Of a DNA stretch of 64,000 nucleotides, positions 26,259-35,523 are shown in pieces. A model generated the notes under the pieces. It was not told the origin of the DNA and searched no databases. It was given only the letters and a program-made list of their open reading frames with translations. Position numbers and translations under genes: made by a program. How positions within the stretch are numbered: the first letter of the stretch is position 1; each line of letters opens with the position of its first letter. The stretch covers positions 79,284-143,283 of the forward strand of contig DISZ01000004.1 of assembly GCA_002422085.1 (NCBI GenBank). Reading direction: 5' to 3'. This DNA comes from Rhodobacteraceae bacterium UBA6197. Lineage in GTDB: Bacteria; Pseudomonadota; Alphaproteobacteria; Rhodobacterales; Rhodobacteraceae.

Positions 26259-26990
26259 CCTCGGCCTCTTGAGCGTGGCTTGGACCCGCAAGCGGCACGT
26301 TTACCACGGTCCAAAGCCTGCAAATGCCACGATCCGAAGCAAGTCGGTTGGGCGGGCAAAGGCCCGTCGAAGTGGCGATCCCGGATCACTGAACTGGCGC
26401 AATGGGGCGATCGGCTGCGGCCGGGTGGTGGCGGTTCGCGCGCCAAGTCGGGGCGGGCGGTTGCGCTTGATCCGTTTTGTCCAGAGGGGGGCACGGCAGG
26501 CAGCTTGCCGACGGGTTGGAAACGATCTTGCGCGCCCGGCTTGCGACTTCGTTCATGCCAGCAAAGCTCTGGGCGCGGCTTCGGCGCGACCCGGATTGGA
26601 ACGATCGGGCCCGCCATGCGTTCAAGGCCGCATTCACGACGGGCGAGGTCGGTTCCACCGATCGGCCAAGGCATGTCGGTTTTCACATCCGATCAGATCA
26701 TCACGTTGCCAAGGGCTTCAAGGGGTATGCCGTTTCCCGAATTCTCGGGATCCATCCCCGATGCCTCAACTTACCGATGGCCAATGATGGCGCGGCACCC
26801 ATCGTGTTTCCTTTGCCCGCTTGCCGTTGCATCACCGCCAACGCGCCACCCAATGCACCCGACCAAACACGCCAATCTCTTGGGGTTCAGGCCGGTTCTG
26901 GCCTCAAAAACTCTGGCAGCGGACGGCCATTGACTCGTTCCCCCCCGACGTTACGGTATGTAGACACATGGAATTTCGGGACAATGCGCG
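26259..26990. other. Intergenic region, no recognisable gene
   Basis: This 730-bp stretch lies between the LysR gene and the amidase. Several frames are open on both strands but give arginine/proline-rich translations without any motif I recognise. It is probably degenerate DNA plus the promoter of the amidase-transporter operon. Confidence 0.4.
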
Positions 26991-28427
26991 GTGAAAACGG
27001 ACATTTCAGCTGACGCAACCGCTTTGGCTCAGTTGGTGGAGTCAGGCGCCGCGTCGCCAGACGAGTTGCTTGATGAGGCTCTGGCGCGGGTTGCAAAGCT
27101 CAATCCGAAACTGAATGCGGTTGTGCTCGTACAAGAAGACGCGGCACGGCGCGCGATCCGCAATGGCCTGCCACAAGGCCCGTTCAGGGGCGTGCCCTTT
27201 CTGTTGAAGGATCTGGGTGCGGAGGCCGTCGATTTCCCGAGCCATAGCGGATCGAACCTGTTTCGCGACACCCGCTATACCTATGACAGCGAGATATATC
27301 GCCGGATACGCACGACCGGGGTTGTCACCTTCGGGCGCACGACCTCGCCCGAGGGGGGGATCGGGCCGGTGACGGAGGCGGCCGTCTATGGTGGCCCGAC
27401 CCGCAACCCCTGGGATCTGACGCGCACTTCGGGTGGCTCGTCGGGTGGGGCTGGCGCTGCGGTGGCCGCGGGTATCATCCCGCTTGCGCATGGCTCTGAC
27501 GGTGGCGGTTCGATCCGAATTCCCGCCTCGAGCTGCGGGCTGTTCGGGTTCAAAGCCACGCGGGCGCGGTTTCCCGATGGTCCGGCATCTGGCGAAGGCT
27601 GGGCGGGGATGGCGATTGACGGCTTCCTGTCGCGCTCGGTGCGCGACAACGCCAGAATGATGGATGCCTGTGCCGGGCCCGATCTGGGTGCGCCTTATGT
27701 GGCGCCGGCGATGGAGAGGACCTTTTTTCAGGCCATCGCCCGCCCGCCCCGCCGATTGCGGATTGCGCTTTGTGATACCACCTTTGCCGGCCGGCAGATC
27801 GACCCGTCGTGCAAAGACGCGGTCGCGAAGGCCGCGAAACTTCTTGAAGGGCTGGGTCACACGGTGGTGCCCGCGCGTCCCAAGGCCGACCATGACGGGA
27901 TGATGCGCGCCTGGACGCAGATCGTGGCCTGCGGCACCGCGCTTTCGGTTGCCAAGGCCACCAAAGCCAGAGGCCGGGCGCTTGCGGCGGAAGACTTGCA
28001 GGGCGTCTCGCGCGGTGCGCTGCGCTATGCCAGCACGATCAGCGGTGCCGAGTATTTGGCTGCGGTCGAGAAAATTCATGCGTATGGCCGTCAGATGGCC
28101 GTATTCTTCACCGATTACGACATCTTGCTATCGGCAACTCTGGCCGAGCCGCCGGCATTGGTCGGACGCTTTGCCCATGAGCGTGACGATTATGAGGCCT
28201 ACCGCATCGGCGCGGGGGGCGTTTTCGACTATTCTCCCTTCTGTGCCGCGTTCAATGCCAGCGGCCAACCCGCTGCTACCGTGCCGCTGCACTGGACGGA
28301 CGACAACCTGCCCGTCGGTATCCATCTGGCGGCTGCCTTTGGCGCAGATCCCACTTTGATTGCGCTTTGTGCTGAACTTGAGTTGGCCGCCCCTTGGGCC
28401 GATCGCAAACCCGTTTTGGCAGACTAA
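26991..28427 (+). CDS. Amidase (amidase-signature family)
   Basis: Amidase of 478 residues that hydrolyses a carboxamide through a Ser-cisSer-Lys triad. Seen: the lysine in GVPFLLKDLGAEA, the glycine/serine-rich signature RTSGGSSGGAGAAVAAGI, and the nucleophile region DGGGSIRIPASSCGLFG. Length is normal for the family. GTG at 26991 is the assumed start; no strong ribosome site is visible. It is followed 54 nt later by a PotABCD-type importer, so the amide substrate or its product is probably what that importer brings in or what is made from it. The actual amide is unknown. Confidence 0.9.
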   Translation: MKTDISADATALAQLVESGAASPDELLDEALARVAKLNPKLNAVVLVQEDAARRAIRNGLPQGPFRGVPFLLKDLGAEAVDFPSHSGSNLFRDTRYTYDSEIYRRIRTTGVVTFGRTTSPEGGIGPVTEAAVYGGPTRNPWDLTRTSGGSSGGAGAAVAAGIIPLAHGSDGGGSIRIPASSCGLFGFKATRARFPDGPASGEGWAGMAIDGFLSRSVRDNARMMDACAGPDLGAPYVAPAMERTFFQAIARPPRRLRIALCDTTFAGRQIDPSCKDAVAKAAKLLEGLGHTVVPARPKADHDGMMRAWTQIVACGTALSVAKATKARGRALAAEDLQGVSRGALRYASTISGAEYLAAVEKIHAYGRQMAVFFTDYDILLSATLAEPPALVGRFAHERDDYEAYRIGAGGVFDYSPFCAAFNASGQPAATVPLHWTDDNLPVGIHLAAAFGADPTLIALCAELELAAPWADRKPVLAD

Positions 28428-28481
28428 CTCATTCTATCGTCTGCAAATATTCTACAGAGCGGCGATAAGGAGACGAGTTTC

Positions 28482-29537
28482 TTGAAAACAGATCACGCAA
28501 TCGACGCATGCAATGTCAGTAAGATCTACGGGGCCGGCGCGCGCGCGGTCACGGCTTTGGGGGATGTCTCCATCGGCATCAAGCAGGGCGAGTTTTTCAC
28601 GCTTCTTGGCCCGTCCGGGTGTGGCAAAACCACCTTGCTACGCTGCATCGCCGGGTTTGAAACGCCGACCTCGGGGACGATCCTGTTGTTCGGGCGGGAC
28701 ATCACCCACACCCCTCCGAACCAGCGCCCGGTCAATACCGTGTTCCAATCCTATGCGCTGTTCCCCCACCTGAGCGTTGCGCAGAACGTGGGCTTTGGAT
28801 TGAAGATGCAGGGCAAGCCCGCAGCGGAAGTCGCACAAGAGGTTGAACGCGTGCTGGCCCTGGTCAAGCTTGAGGATTTTGCCGACCGTTTGCCGCAACA
28901 ACTGTCAGGCGGGCAACAGCAGCGTGTGGCTCTGGCGCGTGCGCTGGCGCCCAAACCCGAAGTTCTGCTGCTGGACGAGCCGCTTTCGGCGCTGGATCTG
29001 AAGCTGCGCAAGGAAATGCAAAGCGAACTCAAGCGGCTTCAGACCGAGACGGGGATCACCTTCATCTTCGTCACCCACGATCAGGAAGAGGCCTTGACGA
29101 TGTCTGACCGGATCGGGGTCATGTCGGCGGGCGCGCTCATGCAGGTCGGCCCGCCGCGCGAAATCTACGACCATCCGGTAAACCGCTTTGTGGCGGATTT
29201 CATTGGCGAGACGAACTTTCTGGTGGGGCAGGTGGATGGGCAGGGCCTGCGGATCGGATCGGGGGACGTGATTGCCGTGCCGCTGAACGGGCAAACCGGC
29301 GAGGTGACGCTGGCGGTCCGTCCCGAGCAGATCAATATTGGCCCGGCCGGAACCGGCGTCGCGGCCAAGATCATCGACATGACTTACCTTGGCACCGACA
29401 CCCATTATACGGTTGCGCTGGGTGACGCCAGCACGCTGGTGGCCCGGGTGCAGTCGAACTCTGGCGCGTCCCTGAGTGTGGGGGATAGCGTCGGCATTAC
29501 CTTCGATGCAAAGGCGGTTCAGGTGCTAGCCTCATGA
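28482..29537 (+). CDS. Polyamine-type ABC transporter ATP-binding protein
   Basis: PotA-like ATPase of 351 residues. Walker A GPSGCGKTTLL, signature LSGGQQQRVALARAL, Walker B VLLLDEPLSALDL, then a C-terminal TOBE domain (about 280-350). A TTG start at 28482 is assumed, with GGAG about 10 nt upstream. It overlaps the next gene by 4 nt. Part of amidase-potA-potB-potC-potD, in which the binding protein comes last. Confidence 0.93.
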   Translation: MKTDHAIDACNVSKIYGAGARAVTALGDVSIGIKQGEFFTLLGPSGCGKTTLLRCIAGFETPTSGTILLFGRDITHTPPNQRPVNTVFQSYALFPHLSVAQNVGFGLKMQGKPAAEVAQEVERVLALVKLEDFADRLPQQLSGGQQQRVALARALAPKPEVLLLDEPLSALDLKLRKEMQSELKRLQTETGITFIFVTHDQEEALTMSDRIGVMSAGALMQVGPPREIYDHPVNRFVADFIGETNFLVGQVDGQGLRIGSGDVIAVPLNGQTGEVTLAVRPEQINIGPAGTGVAAKIIDMTYLGTDTHYTVALGDASTLVARVQSNSGASLSVGDSVGITFDAKAVQVLAS

Positions 29538-30436
29538 GCGGCACCGGCAAAACCAGAAGCAAAGGCGCCAATGGCTGGCTTTTGTCCGCGCCCGCGCTGA
29601 TCCTGTTGCTGCTTGCGGCCAGCGGCCCGCTGGTCATTGTCGTGATCTATTCCGTGTTGGCGAAGGGCGACTATTCCGGCGTCCGCTGGATCCTGTCGGG
29701 CGATGCATGGTTTCGCGTGTTGTTCGAAAAGGACATCTTTGACGGCACGGTCAGCCTGGCGGATGCGAACCTGTCGATCTTCTGGCGCTCGGTCAAACTG
29801 TCGCTTGCGACCACGCTGATCACCTTTGTGCTGGGCCTGCCGACCGCATGGTTCATCGGCACACGTCCCAAGACCACGCGCGCCCTCTGGCTGTTTCTGA
29901 TTACCATTCCGTTCTGGACGAACCTTCTGATCCGCACCTTCGCAATCATGGAAGTGATCCGAAATCAGGGCCTGCTCAACACCTTGCTGATCAAGATCGG
30001 GCTGATCTCTGCGCCGATACAGATCCTTTATACCGACACCGCAGTGCTGATCGGCATGACCTATGTCTATCTGCCGTTGATGGTCTTGCCGCTTTTCGCC
30101 GCCATCGACCGGTTCGATTTCAAGCTGATCGAGGCGGGCTATGATCTTTATGCCTCACGCTGGCAAATACTTCGCGGCGTCATATTGCCGATCATCAAGC
30201 CGGGGATCGTCGCGGGATGTATTCTGGTCTTCATTCCCAGTCTTGGGGCCTATGTGACGCCGCGTGTGCTGGGCGGGGGCAAGAACATGATGATCGGCAA
30301 CTTCATCGAGCTGCAATTCGGCCAAGGTCAGAACTGGCCTCTCGGGGCGGCGCTTTCGACCATGCTGCTGTTGATCGTGCTTGTCTCGCTTGTCGTTTAT
30401 ACGCGCGCCTCGACGCGGGGTGGCCCCCATGGCTAG
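29534..30436 (+). CDS. Polyamine-type ABC transporter permease (PotB-like)
   Basis: Permease of 300 residues with six to seven hydrophobic segments. The cytoplasmic EAA loop is visible as EAGYDLYASRWQILRGVILP (about residues 200-220), the contact site for the ATPase. It starts on the ATGA overlap with potA and overlaps potC by 8 nt. It would pair with the potC product. Confidence 0.92.
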   Translation: MSGTGKTRSKGANGWLLSAPALILLLLAASGPLVIVVIYSVLAKGDYSGVRWILSGDAWFRVLFEKDIFDGTVSLADANLSIFWRSVKLSLATTLITFVLGLPTAWFIGTRPKTTRALWLFLITIPFWTNLLIRTFAIMEVIRNQGLLNTLLIKIGLISAPIQILYTDTAVLIGMTYVYLPLMVLPLFAAIDRFDFKLIEAGYDLYASRWQILRGVILPIIKPGIVAGCILVFIPSLGAYVTPRVLGGGKNMMIGNFIELQFGQGQNWPLGAALSTMLLLIVLVSLVVYTRASTRGGPHG

Positions 30437-31235
30437 AGCGCGCAGCTTTGATGTCACAACCCTGCCGGGGTTTGCGATCACCGCGATCCTGGCGTTCGTG
30501 TTGCTTTACGCGCCGATCATCACCTTGGTTTTCTATTCGTTCAACGGCGGTAACTCGGTCAACCAATGGGGGGGGCTGTCACTGAAATGGTACGCCATTG
30601 CGGCGCAGAACGAGGCCGTGCAGCAGGCGGCGCTGCGGTCTTTGATCATCGCGCTCTGGGCGGCGGTGATCGCGACGGCCGTGGCCACGATGGCCGCGCT
30701 TGGCACCACTCGGCGTGGCAAGTTCAAAGGCCAGACCTTCATCTACATCGTCATCAATCAGCCTTTGATGGTGCCTGAAATCGTGACGGCGGTGGCGCTT
30801 TTGATCTTCTTTTCGTCGGTCAAGATCGCCACCGGCTATAGCGGGCTTGGCTATCTGATCCTTGCGCATTCGGCGTTTTGTGTGCCTTTCGCCTATCTTC
30901 CGATCAAGGCACGGGTGGAGGGGATGGATACCAGCATGGAGACCGCGGCCGCAGACCTTTACGCGACGTCGTGGAACACCTTTCGCTTCATCACGCTGCC
31001 GCTGCTTTTGCCGGGCATCATCGCCGGCGCGATGCTGGCGTTCATTACCTCGCTTGATAACGTCATCATCACCGAATTCGTGAAATCGGCGGGACAGGAT
31101 ACCTTGCCCACCTATATGCTGGGTCAACTGCGCCGGGCCATGACGCCCGAGGTGAATGCCATCTCGACCGCGTTGCTGGCACTGACCGTGTTGATCCTGA
31201 TCATTTTCTATTTCGTCACCAAAAAGCGGGACTAA
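30429..31235 (+). CDS. Polyamine-type ABC transporter permease (PotC-like)
   Basis: Permease of 268 residues (MARARSFDVTTLPGFAITAI start) with six membrane segments and an EAA loop METAAADLYATSWNTFRFIT. The frame is open upstream to 30381, but the ATG at 30429 gives a normal PotC N-terminus and lies at the end of potB. Second half of the channel. Confidence 0.92.
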   Translation: MARARSFDVTTLPGFAITAILAFVLLYAPIITLVFYSFNGGNSVNQWGGLSLKWYAIAAQNEAVQQAALRSLIIALWAAVIATAVATMAALGTTRRGKFKGQTFIYIVINQPLMVPEIVTAVALLIFFSSVKIATGYSGLGYLILAHSAFCVPFAYLPIKARVEGMDTSMETAAADLYATSWNTFRFITLPLLLPGIIAGAMLAFITSLDNVIITEFVKSAGQDTLPTYMLGQLRRAMTPEVNAISTALLALTVLILIIFYFVTKKRD

Positions 31236-31265
31236 CCCGCGTATTCCCAACAAAGGAGAACCATC

Positions 31266-32291
31266 GTGAAAGCTACACTTCTTGCAACAACCGTTCTTTT
31301 CGGCAGCGTCTCGGGCGCCTTGGCCGAAGGGCAACTCAATCTGTTCAACTGGGGCAACTACACCAGCCCCGAACTGCTGGAAAAATTCACCGCCGAGACC
31401 GGCATCACCGTGACTGTTACCGATTACGACAGCAACACCACCGCCTTGGCCAAGGTCGAGGCAGGCGGGTCAGGCTATGATCTGGTCGTGCCATCCGCCA
31501 ACTATGTGCCGGTCTTTGCGCAAAAGGGGCTGTTGCAGAAGCTGGATCATTCCCGGCTTGCCAACATCGGCAACATCGCGCCCGAATGGGTCGACGTGCC
31601 GTGGGATCCGGGCCGAACCTATACCGTGCCGTGGCAGTGGGGCTCGACCGGGGTCGCGGTCAATACCAAGGCCTACGGTGGCGATATCAACACCTCCGAT
31701 ATCTTCTTGAATCCGCCGGCCGAACTCGTGGGCAAGGTCAATGTGGTGCCAGAGATGAGCGACATCATCGCGCTGACGATCTTCAACGTCGGCGGCGAGG
31801 CGTGCACCGACGATCTCGAGGTCCTCAAGAAGGTGCGCGACAAGCTGATGGCCGCGAAACCGTCGTGGCTTTCGATGGACTATGGCACCACCGACAAGTT
31901 GTCTTCGGGCGACTATGTGGCGACGGTCAACTGGAACGGTTCGACCATGCGGGCACGTCTGAACAATCCCGACGTTGCCTATGGCTATCCCAAGGAAGGC
32001 TATCCGCTGTTCATGGATTCGGTCGGGTTGCTGGCCGATGCGACAAACGTGGACGAGGCCTACAAGTTCCTCGACTTCATCATGGTGCCCGAGAACGCCG
32101 CCATGATTTCGACCTTCGCGCGCTATGCCAATGGCATCGCCGGATCCGATCCCTTCATGCCCGAAGACATGCAGACCGCGCCCGAAATCGCGACACCTGC
32201 GGAATTCGTGCCCGCAGGGCGGTTCCTGCCGACTTGCCCGCCCGAGACGACAGCGCTTTATACGGCGATCTGGACCGAACTGGTCAAGTAA
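31266..32291 (+). CDS. Polyamine-type ABC transporter substrate-binding protein (PotD-like)
   Basis: Periplasmic binding protein of 341 residues with a signal peptide (VKATLLATTVLFGSVSGALA, GTG start, AAAGGAG at 31251-31257). The mature sequence begins EGQLNLFNWGNYTSPELLEK, the classical start of the spermidine/putrescine-binding family. It is the last gene of the operon and is followed 4 nt later by a strong terminator. Ligand is not certain; the family also binds other amines and opine-like compounds. Confidence 0.92.
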   Translation: MKATLLATTVLFGSVSGALAEGQLNLFNWGNYTSPELLEKFTAETGITVTVTDYDSNTTALAKVEAGGSGYDLVVPSANYVPVFAQKGLLQKLDHSRLANIGNIAPEWVDVPWDPGRTYTVPWQWGSTGVAVNTKAYGGDINTSDIFLNPPAELVGKVNVVPEMSDIIALTIFNVGGEACTDDLEVLKKVRDKLMAAKPSWLSMDYGTTDKLSSGDYVATVNWNGSTMRARLNNPDVAYGYPKEGYPLFMDSVGLLADATNVDEAYKFLDFIMVPENAAMISTFARYANGIAGSDPFMPEDMQTAPEIATPAEFVPAGRFLPTCPPETTALYTAIWTELVK

Positions 32292-32295
32292 CCAC

Positions 32296-32326
32296 AAATC
32301 GGAGCGCCCAAGCGGCGCTCCGATTT
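32296..32326 (+). terminator. Rho-independent-type terminator after the amidase-transporter operon
   Basis: AAATCGGAGCGCC and GGCGCTCCGATTT form a perfect 13-bp stem with a 5-nt loop, with the right arm ending in TTT. It starts 4 nt after the binding-protein stop codon. Confidence 0.88.
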
Positions 32327-32636
32327 CGCATCGGGTTCCGGGATATCGGGTTCCGGGCTCTGGCCCGGCCCTGGCCCGGCATCCGGTGGGTCGGGCTGGC
32401 GACGATCTGGTCTGGCCCACACGTCCGGAACCTGCGGATGCGGGCCGTGCAGATCTGCGCGCTGACGCCCGACATCTGGTCTTTGGCGCGGCTGCGAAAT
32501 ACCTGAAATCGAAATCCGGAAACAAGAACCCGGCAAGCGGCGCGCGTGCCCGATGACCTTCTGAAAGGCTTCACCGGGGTCTTGCAGAAGCGCGGGCCGA
32601 TCTTGTAGGCCGCCCGATCCGATCTGCCGAGAAAGG

Positions 32637-33028
32637 GGATACGAGGTTGACGCCGCTTTGCCTGCCGGGCAGGTCTTCCACAGCCATCTGCAACGCGTCA
32701 GTGCGAACAGGCTATGGCGCGGAGTGCACCAGCGGCAAGTTGCTGGCATGGGGCGAGAAAGCGGCCCCCCCCCTCCGGTGCCGTCAACCCGGGCGACCCC
32801 GGCCGATCACCTTCACCGAGAGGTTCAACCGCACCGTCAGGCGCGAATGGCTGGTGCAACACATCGTTGAAACCATCAACGACGCCCAAGGCGGCGTCAC
32901 AGAATGGCGCCGGGCATCCAGCAACGACCGCCTGAACATCCCATTCATGGTTTGCACGCGAACCTTTGCCGGGCGATGGGGCATCGGCGGCATCACCCAC
33001 GCCCTTGATCTGAAAATGGCTGCGTTCA
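32637..33028 (+). mobile_element. Degenerate IS3-family transposase, C-terminal part
   Basis: Plus-strand frames read as the C-terminal part of an IS3 OrfB integrase core. First GYEVDAALPAGQVFHSHLQ (compare the family phrase IEVDFSLPAERV); then, after a frameshift, GAECTSGKLLAWGEK, ERFNRTVRREWLVQHIVETI and WGIGGITHALDLKMAAF. The conserved glutamate region of the DDE core (ERFNRTVR) is recognisable. It begins at the residue where the fragment at 3258-3898 ends, and the two belong to the same subgroup. Region 32327-32636 before it holds no gene, only GC-rich repeats such as CGGGTTCCGGG. Confidence 0.8.
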
Positions 33029-33768
33029 TTCGACGACGGCACCCCGTCAAGATTGGGGCTTGCCTTCCGACCTTGGCGACGCTTCAGAATGGCGGCACTC
33101 AGCCAGACAGGGGGCCCGTCCGTCGGCCGCCGAGAAATTGTCCGTTCCCGTTGCCAGTCTTCCTACGCAGCTTGGGCGCGGTGTTTCGTGACGGTCCTCT
33201 CAGGCAAGACCCGCACCCATTCGTCATCACGCCGAGCGATGCGCCACCGATGCTGGCCGTCCCGCATGGCGGCATCCCGCGCCTGTTTCAAGGTCTTGCC
33301 GGCCTCAAGGACGCCCGGAAAACAGCTGCCGCGCCACACCTTCGGCGCCTTCAGGGGCTTCGCACCCGATCTGGTATCGCAAAACCAGTCGCGACAGCCA
33401 TTGCACCAGATTGCCAACGGCTCGACCCGCTCATGGTGTTCCGCACCACGCGGGGTCATTGGCCCGGCTTTTCCGCAGCGGTTGAACCGTCATGGCATCT
33501 GGCGCCGCCAGTCGCCCTGATCGCGTTTTCTGAAAGCGCGTGGTCGGGTTCCTGTGCGTCTTGGCCAGCGCGGCCTCGGCGTGGTTGGGGGTTGACGGTG
33601 CGAAATGCCACCCCGGCCGTGCCCCTCTGCGGCCACCACCATGCACCAAACAAGCCCGCGAAACCGCGGCACGCCCAAGGGCACCACCCGAAAAATCTTG
33701 AAACAACGCCCGGTTTCACCAATAATATCAACATAGCCGTTTCACCTTTGGCTGATCGGGGCTGAACC
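33029..33768. other. Intergenic region, no recognisable gene
   Basis: This 740-bp stretch lies between the IS3 fragment and the secreted-protein cassette. Open frames on both strands lack a convincing signature. A minus-strand frame near 33400 has a weak CxxC zinc-ribbon look (WCNGCRDWF) that could be further transposase debris. Confidence 0.35.
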
Positions 33769-34500
33769 ATGAAGATGCGCGGGCTACTTCTGGGAGTTCT
33801 CTTGTGGCACGGCACGGCAGGGGGTGCCTTGCGCGCAGAGCAGACCGTCGCGACCGCCGCGCCGCTTGGGGAAGTCAATGAGACCTACGGCAGATCAGAC
33901 GTCGCGGGGGGCGATCTGGTCGGCCTGTCGATCGGAAGCGCCGAGTGGTTTGACCCGCAAAACGTGCGGATCGCGGTGTCGCCCAAAGACTCGGTGCTGT
34001 GCGTTTCCGCGATCAGCCGCGATGGGCTATACTTTGCGCGCACGCCCTATCAAAAGCCGCCCGAGGCCTTTGGCGCGCGAGAGGTGCGCCTGACCCCGTT
34101 CACCGTGAAATTCGAGGACCAGCTCAGCAACTTCAACATGAGCGATATCGCGCTGCTTGCCTTGCAGGCGTCTTCCGCGGAATGTTTCGAGCCCGATGCC
34201 CTCTATCTTCCGCTCCTCGAACAGCCAGAAGCCACGATCGTCCGTCTCAACGCTTATTTCAACACCGGCAATCAGGATATCGCAATGACGCTGACGGATG
34301 ACGGGTCCGGGCGGCAGACAGCGGCCCGGTGTTCCAAGCCTGACGGCGCACGGATCGGCTATGATGTCATCTGTCGCGTCTACGGTCTCAAGCTGGGCAA
34401 TCAAGGCCGAACAGTCACGCTTGATTTCACGCTCGACGACGGCCTGCAGACGACGCCACTCTCCTACAAAATCCTCCTGCCCTCCGCACCGGAGGGCTGA
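33769..34500 (+). CDS. Secreted hypothetical protein of the 33.8-36.6 kb cassette
   Basis: Protein of 243 residues with a signal peptide (MKMRGLLLGVLLWHGTAGGA, then LRA) and no other membrane segment. The mature part has four cysteines spread over SVLCVSA, SAECFEPDALYLP, AARCSKPDG and DVICRVYG, suggesting two disulfides in the periplasm. The C-terminus looks beta-rich (TVTLDFTLDDGLQTTPLSYK). Its TGA is followed directly by the ATG of the next gene (no gap), so it is in one operon with the membrane protein and the protease-like protein. No family recognised. Confidence 0.75.
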   Translation: MKMRGLLLGVLLWHGTAGGALRAEQTVATAAPLGEVNETYGRSDVAGGDLVGLSIGSAEWFDPQNVRIAVSPKDSVLCVSAISRDGLYFARTPYQKPPEAFGAREVRLTPFTVKFEDQLSNFNMSDIALLALQASSAECFEPDALYLPLLEQPEATIVRLNAYFNTGNQDIAMTLTDDGSGRQTAARCSKPDGARIGYDVICRVYGLKLGNQGRTVTLDFTLDDGLQTTPLSYKILLPSAPEG

Positions 34501-35523
34501 ATGGCCGCCGACCGCGACATAGACAGCGGCCTTGCGCACTGGCTTGGCAAATTGCGGACCCACTACCCACCGTATCATTTGTTGATCGCGCTCGTGATCT
34601 CGGGACTCATCTTCGGCGCGATCATTCTGACCACCGGCTGGGGCAGCCCGATGATTGCTTTGGAGGTCCGATCCAACTTTGTCAGCTACACGGTGGGGCG
34701 ACCGGCGATTGCCGCGATCGCCGTTCAGGATGCAGTGGTAAGCGACCGGGATCGCGCGCTTCTTTGCGGCTATGGCAAAACCGATGAAAAAGGCACCCGG
34801 CTGACGGCGCGCATCATGCCGTCACAGGGGGATATCGTCGAGTATGTCTGGAACAAGGGGTTCGCGATCATCCGTTTCCGCTCCCCGCCGGAAAAGACCG
34901 GGCCACATCTCGACATGCAGGTTCAAAAGCAACCCATTTGCAAGATTGACAGCGAGCTTTCCCTCTATCTGTTTGACGCGAACCTGACCGAAATGCCGCC
35001 GCTGCCGCTGGTCGGGCCGGGTCAGATCGGCGCCGAATTGGGTATGCAGCCGGTTCCGTCGCAAACAAAAAGCGATTTGCCGACCTGGCTAACGCAGCAG
35101 GCGCCGGCTGATGCCGAGCTTGGGGTATCCAACACGCGCTTGCTGCTTGACGGGACGGCGCGCGTCTATGGGCGCACAAATCTTGGATCTGATGGCAATC
35201 TTTATCCGATCCCGGACAGCGACTTCAATTTGCCGCGCGGCAGCCGGCTGACAACCGTTGACGGAACCTGGCTGACCGGCACCGTGACGCTGGCCACCAC
35301 GGGAGAGGGCTTCGATGTCCGCGCGACAACCGAGGCCCAGCAATTGCGGCTTTACCGCATCGGAAGCCAGGAGCAGGCTGAAACATTCGCAACAGGCGTT
35401 CTGAGCCGCGCATTTCGCGACCCCAGCGCCGCCCCAATCCTCTTGTTCGTTGGCATTTTCGTCGTCGTTGTCCAGATTCTTCTGGCGCTCGCCGCGATCG
35501 AAAAGAAAGGGCCGGAGGGATGA
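34501..35523 (+). CDS. Bitopic membrane hypothetical protein of the cassette
   Basis: Protein of 340 residues with a membrane helix near the N-terminus (LLIALVISGLIFGAIILTTG, about 27-46), a periplasmic domain of about 260 residues, and a C-terminal helix (ILLFVGIFVVVVQILLALAA, about 313-333) followed by a short charged tail. Two cysteines (LLCGYG, QPICKID) may form a disulfide. Translation is coupled at both ends: it abuts the gene before and overlaps the gene after by 4 nt (ATGA). The topology suggests an anchor or scaffold holding the two exported partners at the inner membrane; this is inference. No family recognised. Confidence 0.75.
   Translation: MAADRDIDSGLAHWLGKLRTHYPPYHLLIALVISGLIFGAIILTTGWGSPMIALEVRSNFVSYTVGRPAIAAIAVQDAVVSDRDRALLCGYGKTDEKGTRLTARIMPSQGDIVEYVWNKGFAIIRFRSPPEKTGPHLDMQVQKQPICKIDSELSLYLFDANLTEMPPLPLVGPGQIGAELGMQPVPSQTKSDLPTWLTQQAPADAELGVSNTRLLLDGTARVYGRTNLGSDGNLYPIPDSDFNLPRGSRLTTVDGTWLTGTVTLATTGEGFDVRATTEAQQLRLYRIGSQEQAETFATGVLSRAFRDPSAAPILLFVGIFVVVVQILLALAAIEKKGPEG

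Noticed and set aside
33163..33459. Minus-strand frame with WCNGCRDWF, possibly a zinc-ribbon transposase
   Set aside because: Only one CxxC and no further similarity that I could recognise; kept as a remark only.
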